Assembly (NCBI GenBank): GCA_030063045.1 | Contig: JAQSEB010000013.1 | Location: 868,001 to 932,000 of the forward strand | Source of the DNA: Pratylenchus scribneri | Taxonomy: Eukaryota > Nematoda > Chromadorea > Rhabditida > Pratylenchidae | Reading direction: 5' to 3' | DNA length: 64,000 nt | Translations under genes and position numbers: made by a program | Notes under the pieces: model-generated | The model's database searches: none | Told to the model about the DNA's origin: nothing | The model's input: the letters and a program-made list of their open reading frames with translations, nothing else | Shown here: positions 23,309 through 33,458 of the stretch, piece after piece | Position numbering within the stretch: the stretch's first letter is position 1 | Layout of the letters: each line of letters starts with the position of its first letter

Positions 23309-24118
23309 ATAATTAATTTATATAAAAAAAAAGTATAACCAATATGCAATGTTGATAATTAGATTAAAAAAATGATTCATCTTTTGGAAAATTTTTGGAA
23401 AAAAATATTCACAAAAATTTAGTGCAAAACTATTTTGAATTAACGATCAAAATATTAGAAATTCTGTATATATTTTTTATTAAAAATTTTTTATAATAAA
23501 AATAAAATTAATTAAAAAATTTAATATCAATTAAAATGATTTCAATTAAAATTTTGCTGATGAAGAAAATAAAAAGGGATAAATCCATGATCTTTAACGG
23601 TAATTAAAAAATGAAAATAATAAAAAAATATAAAATTATTTTAATAGAAAATGATTTTTAATCAAGATTAATTAAATGGAAGACGGCATGGCAAAAATTT
23701 TTATAAATTATATTTTTATATTCTGTGAAATTAAAAATAAATTTATTTATAATTATAGGATTATATTATTTTAATCAAAAAATAGTTTGGTAATTTAAAG
23801 TATTTAACCTAATGTATGTTTATTCAAAATTTTAAAATTAAATGCAATAAAAATTTTATTATTTTATATTAATTTTATTCAACCTTTAATGGGCTTATAA
23901 AACCTATTGCATTAAATTTATTAAAATAAATGAAAGGCATAATAGATTATTTGAACTCACGTGTCTATTAATAGCTTATAAAATTCCTAATGTCTGGAAG
24001 ACAATTTTATTTTGTCTTAATGAGGTAAAATTGAAAAATTTTTCTTTATAATTTCATATAAAGTAATTTTTAATTTCCAAAGAAAATTGAAGTTTTATCA
24101 TGAAATTAGCATATTAAT
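23309..24118. other. AT-rich spacer
   Basis: Nothing beyond isolated G/C words (for example GAAGACGGCATGG near 23680). Confidence 0.45.
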
Positions 24119-24139
24119 TTGATATTTTTATTTACAAAA

Positions 24140-24349
24140 ATGGATAATATCATTTTTGTCATTTGTAATTTGACTTTCGACCAAGGAGGGGAAATTTTCA
24201 TAAATGTATATGTCTGGACTAATAACCGAATATTTATAAACAAAAAATATCAGCTTGATAAAAATACCAATTCTAATTTTAAAAAATATATTATAAAAAT
24301 GATTTATGTTATTAATAAAAAATATATAATTAAAGACAAAAGTTATTAA
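24140..24349 (+). CDS. 69-codon ATG frame; 208 codons with a 7-residue repeat if TAA/TAG are sense
   Basis: ATG at 24140 reads MDNIIFVICNLTFDQGGEIF and runs to TAA at 24347-24349, Lys/Ile/Asn-rich. The same frame continues, interrupted only by TAA, to TGA at 24764-24766. On the way it reads the 21-bp tandem repeat (24497-24563) as SS-N-TAA-NNK three times, which would be SSNQNNK if TAA is Gln, then EYWNWSRKKHCAIRP. In the standard code the same repeat is read on the minus strand as CFSCSIY x3 inside an 88-codon frame (24432-24698). Asn/Gln/Ser repeats are typical of AT-rich protists; Cys-rich ones less so. No family recognised. Confidence 0.4.
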   Translation: MDNIIFVICNLTFDQGGEIFINVYVWTNNRIFINKKYQLDKNTNSNFKKYIIKMIYVINKKYIIKDKSY

Positions 24350-24431
24350 TTAATTTAAAAATTTTCATTAATAAATAATTTCCAAATTAATAAATCTTAC
24401 AAAATTTTCTATAAATACAAATAAAAATTAA

Positions 24432-24698
24432 TCAATTATAGTGATTTTCTTGACAATTTATCTTAAGCAAATTCATTTTACGTTCTTCTCTAATCCAAAT
24501 CGAGCAACTAAAACAATAAATCGAGCAACTAAAACAATAAATCGAGCAACTAAAACAACAAATCCTTAAAATACTAAAAATAAGAATATTGGAATTGGAG
24601 CCGAAAAAAACATTGCGCGATTCGACCATAAATTTTTTTTGTGATTCAATCCTTTTGCAATTGTCATTTTGGTTATCATCGCAAATATTAAAAAGCAT
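24432..24698 (-). CDS. Alternative minus-strand frame with CFSCSIY repeats
   Basis: 88 codons from ATG at 24698, beginning MLFNICDDNQNDNCKRIESQ, with three in-frame copies of a Cys-rich heptapeptide, then a Lys/Asn-rich tail. It uses the standard code without stops, its merit over the plus-strand reading. Cys-Phe-Ser-Cys repeats without other Cys-pattern context match nothing I know. Mutually exclusive with the plus-strand reading of 24140-24766. Confidence 0.3.
   Translation of the reverse strand: MLFNICDDNQNDNCKRIESQKKFMVESRNVFFGSNSNILIFSILRICCFSCSIYCFSCSIYCFSCSIWIREERKMNLLKINCQENHYN
24497..24563. repeat. Tandem repeat, period 21, 3.2 copies
   Basis: Unit AAATCGAGCAACTAAAACAA plus one base, at 24497, 24518 and 24539, then a partial copy. 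Copies 1 and 2 are identical; copy 3 differs at its last base. A period divisible by three inside the richest part of the islet is what selection on an encoded heptapeptide would give. Confidence 0.9.
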
Positions 24699-24766
24699 AA
24701 TTATTATTGATTATAAAAAAATATATTTACATCAGTTTATTTGAAAATTAATTTACATTGTAATGA

Positions 24767-25107
24767 TTCCGTTACAATCGAAATTTAAATCCATTAAAAA
24801 ATCTTGAAAATACGCAGTTTTTAATGATTTGTAGAATTATAATTTTTATAAGATATAAATATGATTTATATGATAATAAATTAATTATATAATTAAATAA
24901 TATTTTAAAAAATATTATATTAATATCAATAACCCAATTGTAAAAAATACTATGAAAATTTTATAATTTATTTGAAATCTTATAAAATATAAAAATAAAT
25001 TAAAATTATTTATAAAAAAATATTGGAAAATTAATTCTATTTAAAAAGAATTATTTATAAATAACAAACTTAAGATAATTCTGAAGAAATAGATGAGTAG
25101 CTAAAAA
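24767..25107. other. AT-rich spacer
   Basis: No supported frame or repeat. Confidence 0.5.
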
Positions 25108-25395
25108 TTGTGCATAAAAATTGCCATTTTGACTTATATTTATGGATATTTTCGAAAATTGAAAATGAATGCAAAAAAATATTTTTTAAAACAAAAATTA
25201 TTTAATCAAATTATTAATTTTAAAAAAAAAATTAAAAAATTTCCAGAGAGTTATCCTCGGAGGAAACCGATGATTATAAAGTTTGCTATCCTACCTATAA
25301 AAACAGCAGAATCCAATATGCCTATTACTTCAAATGAAGAAAGATGTAATAATTCGTATTGGGAAATAATACAATATTTAATGAATAGTTTTTAA
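25108..25395 (+). CDS. 95-codon frame, likely 77-residue from internal ATG; unassigned
   Basis: The longest plus-strand standard-code frame in the window. The first 19 codons start at TTG and lie in poor composition; an ATG at 25165 gives a better start (MNAKKYFLKQKLFNQIINFK). The C-terminal half is clearly richer and reads KKFPESYPRRKPMIIKFAIL, then PIKTAESNMPITSNEERCNN, then SYWEIIQYLMNSF and TAA (25393-25395). The Pro/Arg turn, acidic patch and aromatic end look like a genuine C-terminus. An AG at 25245 (CCAGAG) could mark an exon start in this frame. No family recognised. Confidence 0.5.
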   Translation: MCIKIAILTYIYGYFRKLKMNAKKYFLKQKLFNQIINFKKKIKKFPESYPRRKPMIIKFAILPIKTAESNMPITSNEERCNNSYWEIIQYLMNSF

Positions 25396-26088
25396 AAATA
25401 ATTTAAAAATATAGTTCAACAATAAAAAATTTAAATTAATATTCAATAATTTATTGTAATTAAATTCCATTTTTATTCAGCGATAAATATGCATGTTAAA
25501 TTATTTCGATATAAAATAAAAATAAAATTAATTATTGTTAATTAAATAAATTAATCGTCTTTAATTTTAACTTTAATAATAGTTGAAAAATAAATTATTT
25601 TTTAAAAAAAAAGCTAAAGAATTATTAAGTAATTAAATGAATCAAAAATTAATTTAGAGCATTGTAACTAATAATATTTATAGGAAATTAGATATAAAAA
25701 TGTGCTTATTAGTGGATTGACCAGAAAGAGGATTATCAAAATTATTCTAGATAGAATAAATTTTAAATAATCAAGCCAAATTCAAATTGGATTTGGTTAA
25801 AAGAAAAACATAAAAGGCTAAAATTTTTAAAATCAAATAATTTATCTCAGACACTACAAAAATAATATTGTTTATAATAATACTTAATATATATAAATTT
25901 AAAAATATAAATTTAAAAATATAATAATAAATTTATTTTTCTGGATATAAAATTGATGAATCATTATGGAAAATAATTATGATATAAAAAAATAAATAAT
26001 CAAAGTAAATGCAAAATTTTTCTTAAATTTATTTTAATGATGTAAAGTGACGAAAGGAAGGAGAAAAATGATGAAAATATAATTAGAA
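25396..26088. other. AT-rich spacer
   Basis: A patch at 25680-25830 is slightly richer but closed in all frames beyond 20 codons. Confidence 0.4.
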
Positions 26089-26622
26089 ATGGAATGGAAA
26101 GAATTTAAATGGGAACGAATTTGGTTCAAAGGAAAATTTGGATGGATTGAGTTTTCATGAACAAATAAAATTGGTTACAAAGAATAGATAGGAAAATGTA
26201 CATATATTAAAATTTTTAAAATTTTCTAAATAATTTTTTAGTGGAAAAAATCCATGGAAAAATCAGCAATTGAAAATGGGACAAAATTGAAAGGAATTTT
26301 GAAAAAAGAGCGACGGGAAGAATTGAAAAAACATTCCGAAAAAGTGTTAAATAATTTGAGGAAGAATAAATAAGTTATTTTTTTTAAAAATTTTAAAAAT
26401 TTATAATATTTATAGAAAGAAGAGAGAGAAAAAATTTGGAAAGAAACATTTTTGGGTGGTCCGAAAAAGCCTATGGTTACAATGGCTGCAAGAAGGATCA
26501 AAAAATTTGATGGGGAAAGAACAAGTAAAATTGGAACAAGCAAAATTGGAACAGAAAAAGGGAATGATCTTTTAAATGGCTATCAGAAAAAATAGAATGG
26601 AATAATTATTAATAAGACTTGA
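26089..26622 (+). CDS. Lys/Glu-rich coding region in three co-phased segments
   Basis: All three segments share one frame. Segment 1 (26089-26160): MEWKEFKWERIWFKGKFGWI then EFS and TGA. Segment 2 (26242-26373) follows a perfect acceptor (TAATTTTTTAG); from ATG 26254 it reads MEKSAIENGTKLKGILKKER, then a basic helix, to TAA. Segment 3 (26416-26595) follows TTTATAG and reads KEEREKIWKETFLGGPKKPM, then VTMAARRIKKFDGERTSKIG, then a near-repeat SKIGTSKIGT, to TAG. Between 2 and 3 are only 42 bases. Standard reading: exons, though the donor after segment 2 is poor (GTGTTA or GTTATT). If TAA/TAG are sense, segments 2-3 are continuous to TGA at 26620-26622. The purine-rich plus strand argues against the 101-codon minus-strand frame (26238-26543). 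No family recognised. Confidence 0.6.
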
Positions 26623-26901
26623 ATTTCAAAATTTTATATTTACACGATGAAAAGTTTTAAATTTAAATTATTTTCGTTTTCAAATTTTTTTTTATTAAAT
26701 TTTAAAATAAATAAAAAAAACTTCGAAATGGAATATTTTTAAATTTATAAAATGAAATTATCGGAATTTTCAAAGTAATTTTTCTTCTACGGATAGACCG
26801 ATAATTTGAAAATATATGATTGTTTTTTAATTTTAAAATAAAATGTAAATTTTAAAATATTAGCCAATAAAATTCATCCAATAAATTTTGTTATTTTATA
26901 A

Positions 26902-27045
26902 AATTATTTGAAAATAAAAAATAATATTAGTAATTATTTAAAGATTCAGAGGAGTAAGACGCTATTGTCATTATTGTTTAGGAAGATGATTAAAAAACAT
27001 AAAATTTCAACAGCTGTTATCGATAGATCATGGCAAAACTATTAA
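26902..27045 (+). CDS. 47-codon basic frame, unassigned
   Basis: Open from after TAA (26899-26901) to TAA (27043-27045). The richer part reads KIQRSKTLLSLLFRKMIKKH then KISTAVIDRSWQNY; strongly basic, helical. No ATG before codon 29. In another phase an ATG at 27030 opens 18 codons (MAKLLTNAYLPCLNSSLR). The standard-code open frame is the simpler reading. The composition resembles small DNA-binding or transposase pieces, but no motif identifies it. Confidence 0.4.
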   Translation, partial: NYLKIKNNISNYLKIQRSKTLLSLLFRKMIKKHKISTAVIDRSWQNY

Positions 27046-27738
27046 CAAATGCGTATCTGCCGTGTTTGAACTCTTCATTAAGATAAAAATTACGCGTTGA
27101 AAATTAAAGAAAAATAGGAAATTATAATGTATTTTCTTTATTGTAATTATTTTCTTAATAAATTTAAAATTAAAATGACTTACTAAAAGAATAAAATTAT
27201 GAATGCTTCAAATTTCGACAATAAAGATAATCATTATGAAATTTAAAGATTAATGTAAATAGATAAAAATTAATATACTTCAATTTATAACAAATCAATA
27301 AGCATTAAATTTATTAATTTTTTAAATTCTATGCATTTTTAAAATTTTATTTAAAATTTAAATTTATTCATATAATTAAAAATGAATTAGATACTTAACA
27401 TGTATTTTTTTTATTATTTTAGTTAAAAGCATATAAAATTAAATTTAAAAATTTTTTGCAAACCAAATAAACTTAGATAGAAATAATTAATATATTATTA
27501 AATTTAAAAATTAATATAATTTGAGATATATAAAATTATTTTAAAATATTTAAAATAGCAAAAATGAATTTCTTGAAAAATAAATATAGAAAATAATTAA
27601 TCTTATAAAAAAAATATATTTGAAATTCCGTAAATAAATATTTAAAAACAATAATATATAGAGAATGAAGCAATTTTTTATTAAAAAAAACTTCACTCTG
27701 CTTTTCATAAATATTTTTAACTTAAAGGTAATCTAAGA
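27046..27738. other. AT-rich spacer
   Basis: From 27661 a frame in phase with the next gene is open across TAA codons (ENEAIF, then LHSAFHKYF); see the 27739 entry. The remainder holds nothing. Confidence 0.4.
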
Positions 27739-27891
27739 ATGGACAAATTCATTAACCAACATTTTCACTTCATCAATGATAAAAAATTTGCTCTTAATCA
27801 ACAAAATTTTTCAAAAAGCAAATTATTTAATCTAAGTAAATTATATTTTATCAATCATCGTACTATATATTATTACTGTATTAAATTTTGA
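27739..27891 (+). CDS. 50-codon ATG frame, unassigned
   Basis: ATG at 27739 to TGA at 27889-27891: MDKFINQHFHFINDKKFALN, then QQNFSKSKLFNLSKLYFINH, then RTIYYYCIKF. Asn/Lys/Phe/His-rich, as expected for an AT-rich proteome, and TGA-terminated. In phase upstream (from about 27661) the sequence stays protein-like across two TAA codons (KKLHSAFHKYF, then LKGNLR), so the protein may start earlier if TAA is sense. No splice signal is needed. No family recognised. Confidence 0.45.
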   Translation: MDKFINQHFHFINDKKFALNQQNFSKSKLFNLSKLYFINHRTIYYYCIKF

Positions 27892-28538
27892 ATCATTTAA
27901 TTGACAAGATGATAAAGAAAATTATTATAAGTGAATTCCTAAATTAAATAATATTCCAAAGAGTCTTGAGAGGCATTAATTTTAATAATGTTTATAATAA
28001 TTCTAAACAGTGAAGACATCAATTTTTAAATTTATAAAAATATGGGAGAGATTTAATTTAAAACCTAGTTCGATTATTATTATGAAAGGGACGATTATAA
28101 TATTAATAAAACTATAGAATATTTTATAAATATAATAAATAGTAGTTATAAAAATAAATTTTTTTCATGTTTAGAGTATTCTTAAATATTTTAAAATAAT
28201 TATATTTATAAAAATTAATCTTGTAATAAAAAAAATTATTTAACTATTATAAATTATTTAAAAATTTATTTGTCCTACTTTGATTGTATAATTTAAATAA
28301 TGAATGAGTATAAAATTGTTGGAATCTATTTTTTACTGTAAAAAAAACTAATTCATAAAATTAAAACAAGGAACGATCACGCTTTCTATGATTGTAATTG
28401 TGTTGGAAACACTAGTCCGAAATCGAAATGATATCTATAAATATATTCATATTTGTAATTTCAATTAATAAATTTTTTAATTTCATTAAATATAATGGTA
28501 ATGATTTATAAGAAATTTAATATAAAATTATTATAAGA

Positions 28539-28970
28539 ATGAAAATTAAAAGGAAATATTATATATTTTTGTTGACGATGTGTATAATTGCCAGTTCAGC
28601 CCATCAAAAATGGAATGTTGATTTTAATATTAACAAGCTTAGAATTATGTAAATTTTGATTAGATACAATTAAGAAAAATTTTACTTTAATTTCAAATAA
28701 AAAATTGTATATTATTGTTTTTTTATTCTTGAAAATTTGTTTGACTCTTTAATTTAAAAATGTAAGCTTCTTACGCAATATACGAAAAGAAAAAGAATAT
28801 TTTGGTCCTAAATTGCAAGCATCAATTTCACAAGCTGTAATTGGAAACATGGCTTTTGCAAAGTCAAATTTTTGCAAAAATTTACATCATTACTTTTTTA
28901 TAAAAAAATGCTACCAAAGTCAAAGAATGTTAAAAAAAAATATCAATAATTAAAAAAGAAAAATTTATGA
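28539..28970 (+). CDS. Predicted secreted protein (signal peptide); splice or recoding model
   Basis: ATG at 28539 reads MKIKRKYYIFLLTMCIIASS then AHQKW: a basic n-region, a hydrophobic core of about 12 residues and an Ala-containing cleavage site, a textbook signal peptide. The first block ends at a GTAAAT donor (exon 28539-28648). Model 1: a 118-base intron ending TGTAAG at 28766, then exon 28767-28953, phase-compatible, containing RKEKEYFGPKLQASISQAVI and two Cys; 98 residues, stop TAA. Model 2: no splicing, TAA read as sense, stop TGA at 28968-28970, 143 residues containing INFTSCNWKHGFCKVKFLQK. Exon 2 of model 1 is open for 66 codons (28753-28953) in the standard code, which favours model 1 slightly. 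Family unknown. Confidence 0.55.
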
Positions 28971-29605
28971 ATGGTGATTCATAAAATACAATTATATTTG
29001 AATAAAAAAAAATTCTCTGTTAATATATTACCTTATTCTTTATAATAATTTTATTTAAATCTTTCCAAAAATTGAAAATATGATAAGAGAAAAGGAATTG
29101 GCGAGATATTCCTAAGAATTCTGTGGTAAGATAATTAAAAAAAAATAAACACCAGAGAAAATGACAGAGCAATCATTATTACAGATTTACTAAATATAAA
29201 TTATTATTTATACCATTTAAATAAATTTTTAATAAAATTATGATCTAAATGAAAATTATTACCCTTTTTAAATAATAAGAAAAATTATGAATAAATTATT
29301 TTCCTATATAATTCCTTTCATTTGGGCCACACATAAATAGCTGTGGACCATTCTGACTGAAAAAATTACATATTTTATTTAATGGAAAAATTTTTTTCAT
29401 AAAAATTAAAATGTAACCATATTTCAAAATTTATAAAAAGGAATCATATTGTAATGAAAAAAATCAGAAGCAAATAATTATTTTAAAATAAAACGAAATA
29501 AATAAAAGGAAAGTGATGAAGTTAAAATAATATAAAATAATTATTAAATATAAAAAACAAATAATTTCTTTTGATTTAATTTTTTATTATAAATAAATAA
29601 AAAAA
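28971..29605. other. AT-rich spacer
   Basis: A weak islet at 29090-29170 and another at 29320-29360 have no supported frame. Confidence 0.4.
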
Positions 29606-29869
29606 TTAATTGAGAAACATTTTTATAAAGTTATAAATAGTTTTCAATAAGCTAAAAAATAATTTATTGAAAAATTCTAATTTATAAGAATAAATAAACG
29701 AATAATACTCTTCATTTTTCCAAACATAATATTTCTGTTCAATTTTTATAATAATAAAAATAATATAATTTAGCAAATTTTTGGAATCATATTTGATCCA
29801 TGTCTTGTCACTATATTTCGAAAAGTTGTGGCAAATTGTTACTATCGCGGAATTTATGGAATTATGCAT
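29606..29869 (-). CDS. 87-codon ATG frame, unassigned
   Basis: Minus-strand ATG at 29869 reads MHNSINSAIVTICHNFSKYS, then DKTWIKYDSKNLLNYIIFII, then a Lys/Tyr/Phe-rich tail to a stop at 29606. The first 35 codons lie in richer sequence; the rest is A/T-driven, so only the N-terminal third is persuasive. There is no GT donor of good quality where composition falls. Could be a first exon. No family recognised. Confidence 0.4.
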   Translation of the reverse strand: MHNSINSAIVTICHNFSKYSDKTWIKYDSKNLLNYIIFIIIKIEQKYYVWKNEEYYSFIYSYKLEFFNKLFFSLLKTIYNFIKMFLN

Positions 29870-30133
29870 TATACTCTCAAAATGAAGAAATTTGAATATA
29901 TTATAAATGAAATTAATTAAATGATTGATTAAATTTGAAATGAATTTTATTAAATTTATTTTAATATATTAATTAACGAATTGATTAAATGATGTTCTTA
30001 TAATTTTCAAATTTTATAATGTTGTGTATAATAAAATGGGATGGAAAGAATCAAAAGGATAAAATATTTTGATAATGAATTAAAATATAAATATTATGAA
30101 ATTATTTATTTTAGGATTATTTTTAATATAAAT
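29870..30133. other. AT-rich spacer
   Basis: Nothing seen; leads into the repeat copy at 30134. Confidence 0.5.
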
Positions 30134-30824
30134 AAAGGAAAAAATATTTTAATGAAATTCTTTATAATTAAATAGAAATAAATATTATTAAATAATTAGA
30201 GAAATGATATAACCATATTGTATTAATAGCAATATTTGAAGAATACTTAAAATAGTAAATTAAATTAAATTTTACGATTTATTGCAACTATTAAAAAATA
30301 TATTTTGATTATTGCTAAATTTATGAATAATTACAGTAAATATATTTTGTAAAAGAAAATAATAAAGAAATTTATAATTATACAAACATTTAAATTTTAT
30401 ATTTATATCAATTAAAATAATTTTATTGGATTTATAATGAATATATTTTGAATATAATTATTTTATTAAATAATATAACAAATTTAATTTTATTTAATTA
30501 TATTTATATTATTAAAATTTTTATTATATAAAATTATATAAAATTTATTTTAAAATTTGCTATTTTATTATTTAATAAATTAATTGTATTTAATGATTAT
30601 TAATTATATAATTACAAAAAATTTATCCTGATAATTTGATTATTATTTTCTTATAAATTTTAAAAAAATTCTTTATAATTGAATTGATTTTGGAGAGCAT
30701 TCATTTGCGCAGTTCAAGCTTAATTCCAATCGTTTAGCTTCAACCCATACACATGTCTCTAACAGCTAAATATAATATTAATTTACATAATATAAAGAAA
30801 GTATAACGTGTGAATGAATCCGGA
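30134..30824. repeat. Dispersed repeat copy 2 (691 bp)
   Basis: Same-orientation partner of 19724-20368. It matches from AAAGGAAAAAATATTTT to GTGAATGAATCCGGA. The net 46-base length difference lies mainly in one place, 30737-30800, where this copy has an insertion-like stretch (begins TTTAGCTTCAACCCATAC) between two conserved blocks that can pair with each other. No open frame. Confidence 0.8.
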
Positions 30825-31645
30825 AGTCGAATTAAAAATTTATAAAAAATAAATGGAATTTTTTCCAAAAAGATAAATTTATTTTCTTCCAAAAATTGGG
30901 AAATAATTAATAATAATTTAATTATTTTTAATAAATATAAATTGTAAAATTTTATATTTATATTTAAAAAACATTATATTAAGATTTTAATAAAAGCAAT
31001 TCCAAGTATAAATGTAATATAAATTTAATTCCTATATATATATATATATTAAAACAAAAATTTTTATATAAAAAATTAAATTAATCCTGAATTTCTTATA
31101 ATATTCTTCTTTTCGGAATTAAATACATTTTTTCATTTTTTTTTTCAAAAAGATGAGTGTAACAAAAATTTGTTTTCTATTAAAAACTCATCATTTATAT
31201 TTATTAAAAAAAAACTATGAATTGATTAACCATCATAATTCATCTTAAATATAAATTTATAATTTATTTTAATATTATAATTAAATCATTAAAATATAAA
31301 AGAAATTTTATATAAAATTAATATAGCCTAAAAGCAGATAAAAATGTAAAAATCAAAAATAATTGCAAACACCAATTCTATATTATATAAATTTATAATT
31401 TAGAAAAAATATCTTAAAATATTTAAGGAAATAAAAAAAACAATAACAAATAGTATTGACAATAAATTTGATTGAATTTACATTCTCAGTTACCATTTAG
31501 AATAATTATTACAATGTGAAAAATCGACTTCATTGAAAAATTTTTTTATATACAATATATAATTTAAAAATAAATATATTCTTAAAAATTATTATCTGAA
31601 TTTTTATGCTTTGAAAAATTCGAATAATTTTAATTAAAAAATTGA
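30825..31645. other. AT-rich spacer with an AT microsatellite
   Basis: (TA)n at about 31032-31050. No frame or islet. Confidence 0.5.
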
Positions 31646-31956
31646 AAGAAGTTAATTATTACTAGCATCTCTTCTGGATTTAGTGATATAAATCTACTTC
31701 GAAAGTTTTACTCTAATAAATTAGGAAGAAATCTAGACAATGAGATAAATAATTTTGTAAAAATAATTATAATACAAAGAGAAGATGCTGAAGCAAATTT
31801 TTTTTCGATATCTACGAAACAAACGCAGACGATAAGCGTTTTCAAGAAATTGACCAATTACAAAATGAAAAGGACAAAATTAAAATTGCAAAATATTTGT
31901 TAAAGAAGATAAAAAAAATTTATTTTAAAATTGAAGAACGCGCATTAAAAAATTAA
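31646..31956 (+). CDS. 85-codon frame overlapped by a charged frame
   Basis: Frame A is open 31646-31903: ITSISSGFSDINLLRKFYSN, then KLGRNLDNEINNFVKIIIIQ, REDAEANFFSISTKQTQTIS, to TAA. There is no ATG near its start, so it would be an internal exon or a fragment. Frame B (31792-31956, after TGA) reads IYETNADDKRFQEIDQLQNE then a Lys-rich helix ending EERALKN and TAA, typical of a coiled coil. The richer sequence supports A before about 31760 and B after it. I found no donor/acceptor pair joining A to B in phase; a one-base shift would. No family recognised. Confidence 0.45.
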
Positions 31957-32137
31957 AATGATTTATGAAATAAGATATATTTCCATGTAATATAAATAAG
32001 ATAAAAATTAATAACGAAGATAATATAAAACAATTTCAGATATCGTGATTAAAAAATAAATTAAAAAATTTGTAATAAAAATTTAAATAATTACATTATA
32101 AAATTCCTAATTCTATTTATATGTAATATTTTTTCAG

Positions 32138-32345
32138 ATAATTTTTTGCGACGATTCTCGCCATAATCGAAAGAAAATTTCTATTATAGTATTTAAGCAT
32201 GGAATATCTATTTTTGATGGCCGACGAATTGTATGTGGCTTTTATTGAGAAATATTAAAATTTGAATTAATATTTATGGAAGAATACAAAAAAGTTCCAT
32301 CCTTACCATACATGCGAAATCCTAAAAAAATTATCCGCAAAATAA
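32138..32345 (+). CDS. Possible exon pair, FKHGIxIFDG protein
   Basis: A strong acceptor (ATTTTTTCAG, ends 32137) opens 31 codons (32138-32230): IIFCDDSRHNRKKISIIVFK then HGISIFDGRRI. They end at a near-perfect donor, GTATGT. An acceptor at 32282 rejoins in phase to FHPYHTCEILKKLSAK and TAA (32343-32345); the intron would be 52 bases. Unspliced, the first frame meets TGA at 32241-32243 but then reads MEEYKKVPSLPYMRNPKK, also protein-like. The stretch IIVFKHGISIFDG resembles the start of SEP domains in p47/UBX-type proteins, but the rest of the domain is not visible, so no family is claimed. Confidence 0.45.
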
Positions 32346-32899
32346 GAAAAATAAGATGAGCAAATATTTTACAAAACTCATAAAGTATGAAAAATATAAA
32401 AAAATTAAATAAAATTTTTAATATATTTCATTATTTAATTTAATTTGATGGATTTAACTGATGGAAACCTGTTAATTGAAATAGTTTATTACAAATATAT
32501 TCTCTTTTCAAAAATTTTTAAATTACACCTATTTAAAATATTTCCCAATTAAATAATTTTAATATTTATATGTTTAAAAATTAAATATAAAATAAATTAT
32601 TTAATTTTTCTCTATTATTTTACTGAAGATCTCTACCATACAAATATTTTTAATTTTTCTATAGTCTATAGATTAAAAGACCTAAACAATAAAATTTGAA
32701 CATAAAATTTTTACATAAATTTGCAAAAAATTCCTTCAAAAAAAAGGCAAAAAATTGAGAAAAATATACCAAAAAAAATAATAAAAATTACAAATAAAAC
32801 TTGAAAAATTGTTGTGATAAAATCAGGGTAAAAATCGGATGATAGATTATTCAAAATACAAACTGAAAATATTATTTTAATAAATTTCAAACATTTTAG

Positions 32900-33172
32900 G
32901 AGATTAGTAATATGCGTCCTATTTCCATAAAACGCGAACTTGCATCATTAAGAGAACTTAAATTGACGCCATTGGACATCCCAAGAGAAAATGCGGTAAT
33001 TATATTTTTTTGATATTATTAAATAAAATGGCATAAAATTATGGCCAAAATAATCCACCAAATCAAAATAACAAACCAAATTTTTCTTATTGTAAGATAT
33101 ATTTAAATTTTAATTAAAAATATTATCCAGCCCAATGTGAATTATATACAAATAAAAATATTCAAATTATGA
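32900..33172 (+). CDS. Two-exon gene piece with canonical splice sites
   Basis: Exon 32900-32995 is the cleanest in the window: acceptor ACATTTTAG, 32 codons in phase 0, then donor GTAATT. It reads EISNMRPISIKRELASLREL then KLTPLDIPRENA, with an ATG at 32912 that could be the start. The intron 32996-33130 (135 bases) ends ATTATCCAG, and exon 33131-33172 continues in phase 0 as PNVNYIQIKIFKL and TGA. Upstream, the 32138-32230 exon also ends in phase 0 and could be joined (intron 669 bases). Charged, helical; no family recognised. Confidence 0.55.
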
Positions 33173-33458
33173 TATATACCTATTATAAAAAAAATTCAAT
33201 GGCATTATTATTTTTAAAATATATCTTTTAAATTTTAAAAATTCTTTCGAATTGATAAATGACGATGATTAAAATATTTAAATAATATAATGTATAAAAT
33301 TATAATAATATTAACCTATCATGATTAGAGTTTTAATTACTGAAAAAATTGATTGTGAATTGGAAAAGAAGAGAGTGGATTGAGTGAGCAAAAATTTGAG
33401 TGACAGTGGCTTATAAAATGACAAAAATTTGGCGCATCAGTCGAAATTTGTAAATTTC
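33173..33458. other. Spacer with one purine-rich islet
   Basis: 33350-33445 is richer (GAAGAGAGTGGATTGAGTGA) but every frame meets TGA within about 15 codons. It lies just upstream of the hairpin at 33459. Confidence 0.4.

Noticed and set aside
24497..24563. CRISPR array
   Set aside because: The repeat is head-to-tail with no spacers.
26238..26543. 101-codon minus-strand frame, the longest in the window
   Set aside because: It is the complement of three purine-rich, Lys/Glu-rich plus-strand segments with good acceptors. Its Phe/Leu/Ser-rich translation is what the complement of such DNA gives.
26941..27110. Frame with five TAA/TAG codons reading an acidic protein (DSEE-x-DAIVIIV)
   Set aside because: A standard-code frame of 47 codons without any stop covers the same bases and is the simpler reading. 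It is a warning that protein-likeness by eye does not prove recoding.
28560..28620. Reverse-transcriptase catalytic box (IFVDDV) near 28575
   Set aside because: The match is four residues, in a phase that ends at TGA shortly after, and the competing frame has a full signal peptide.
32138..32230. SEP/UBX-type domain in IIVFKHGISIFDG
   Set aside because: Only about a dozen residues agree and the rest of the domain is absent in any phase, so I left the exon unassigned.
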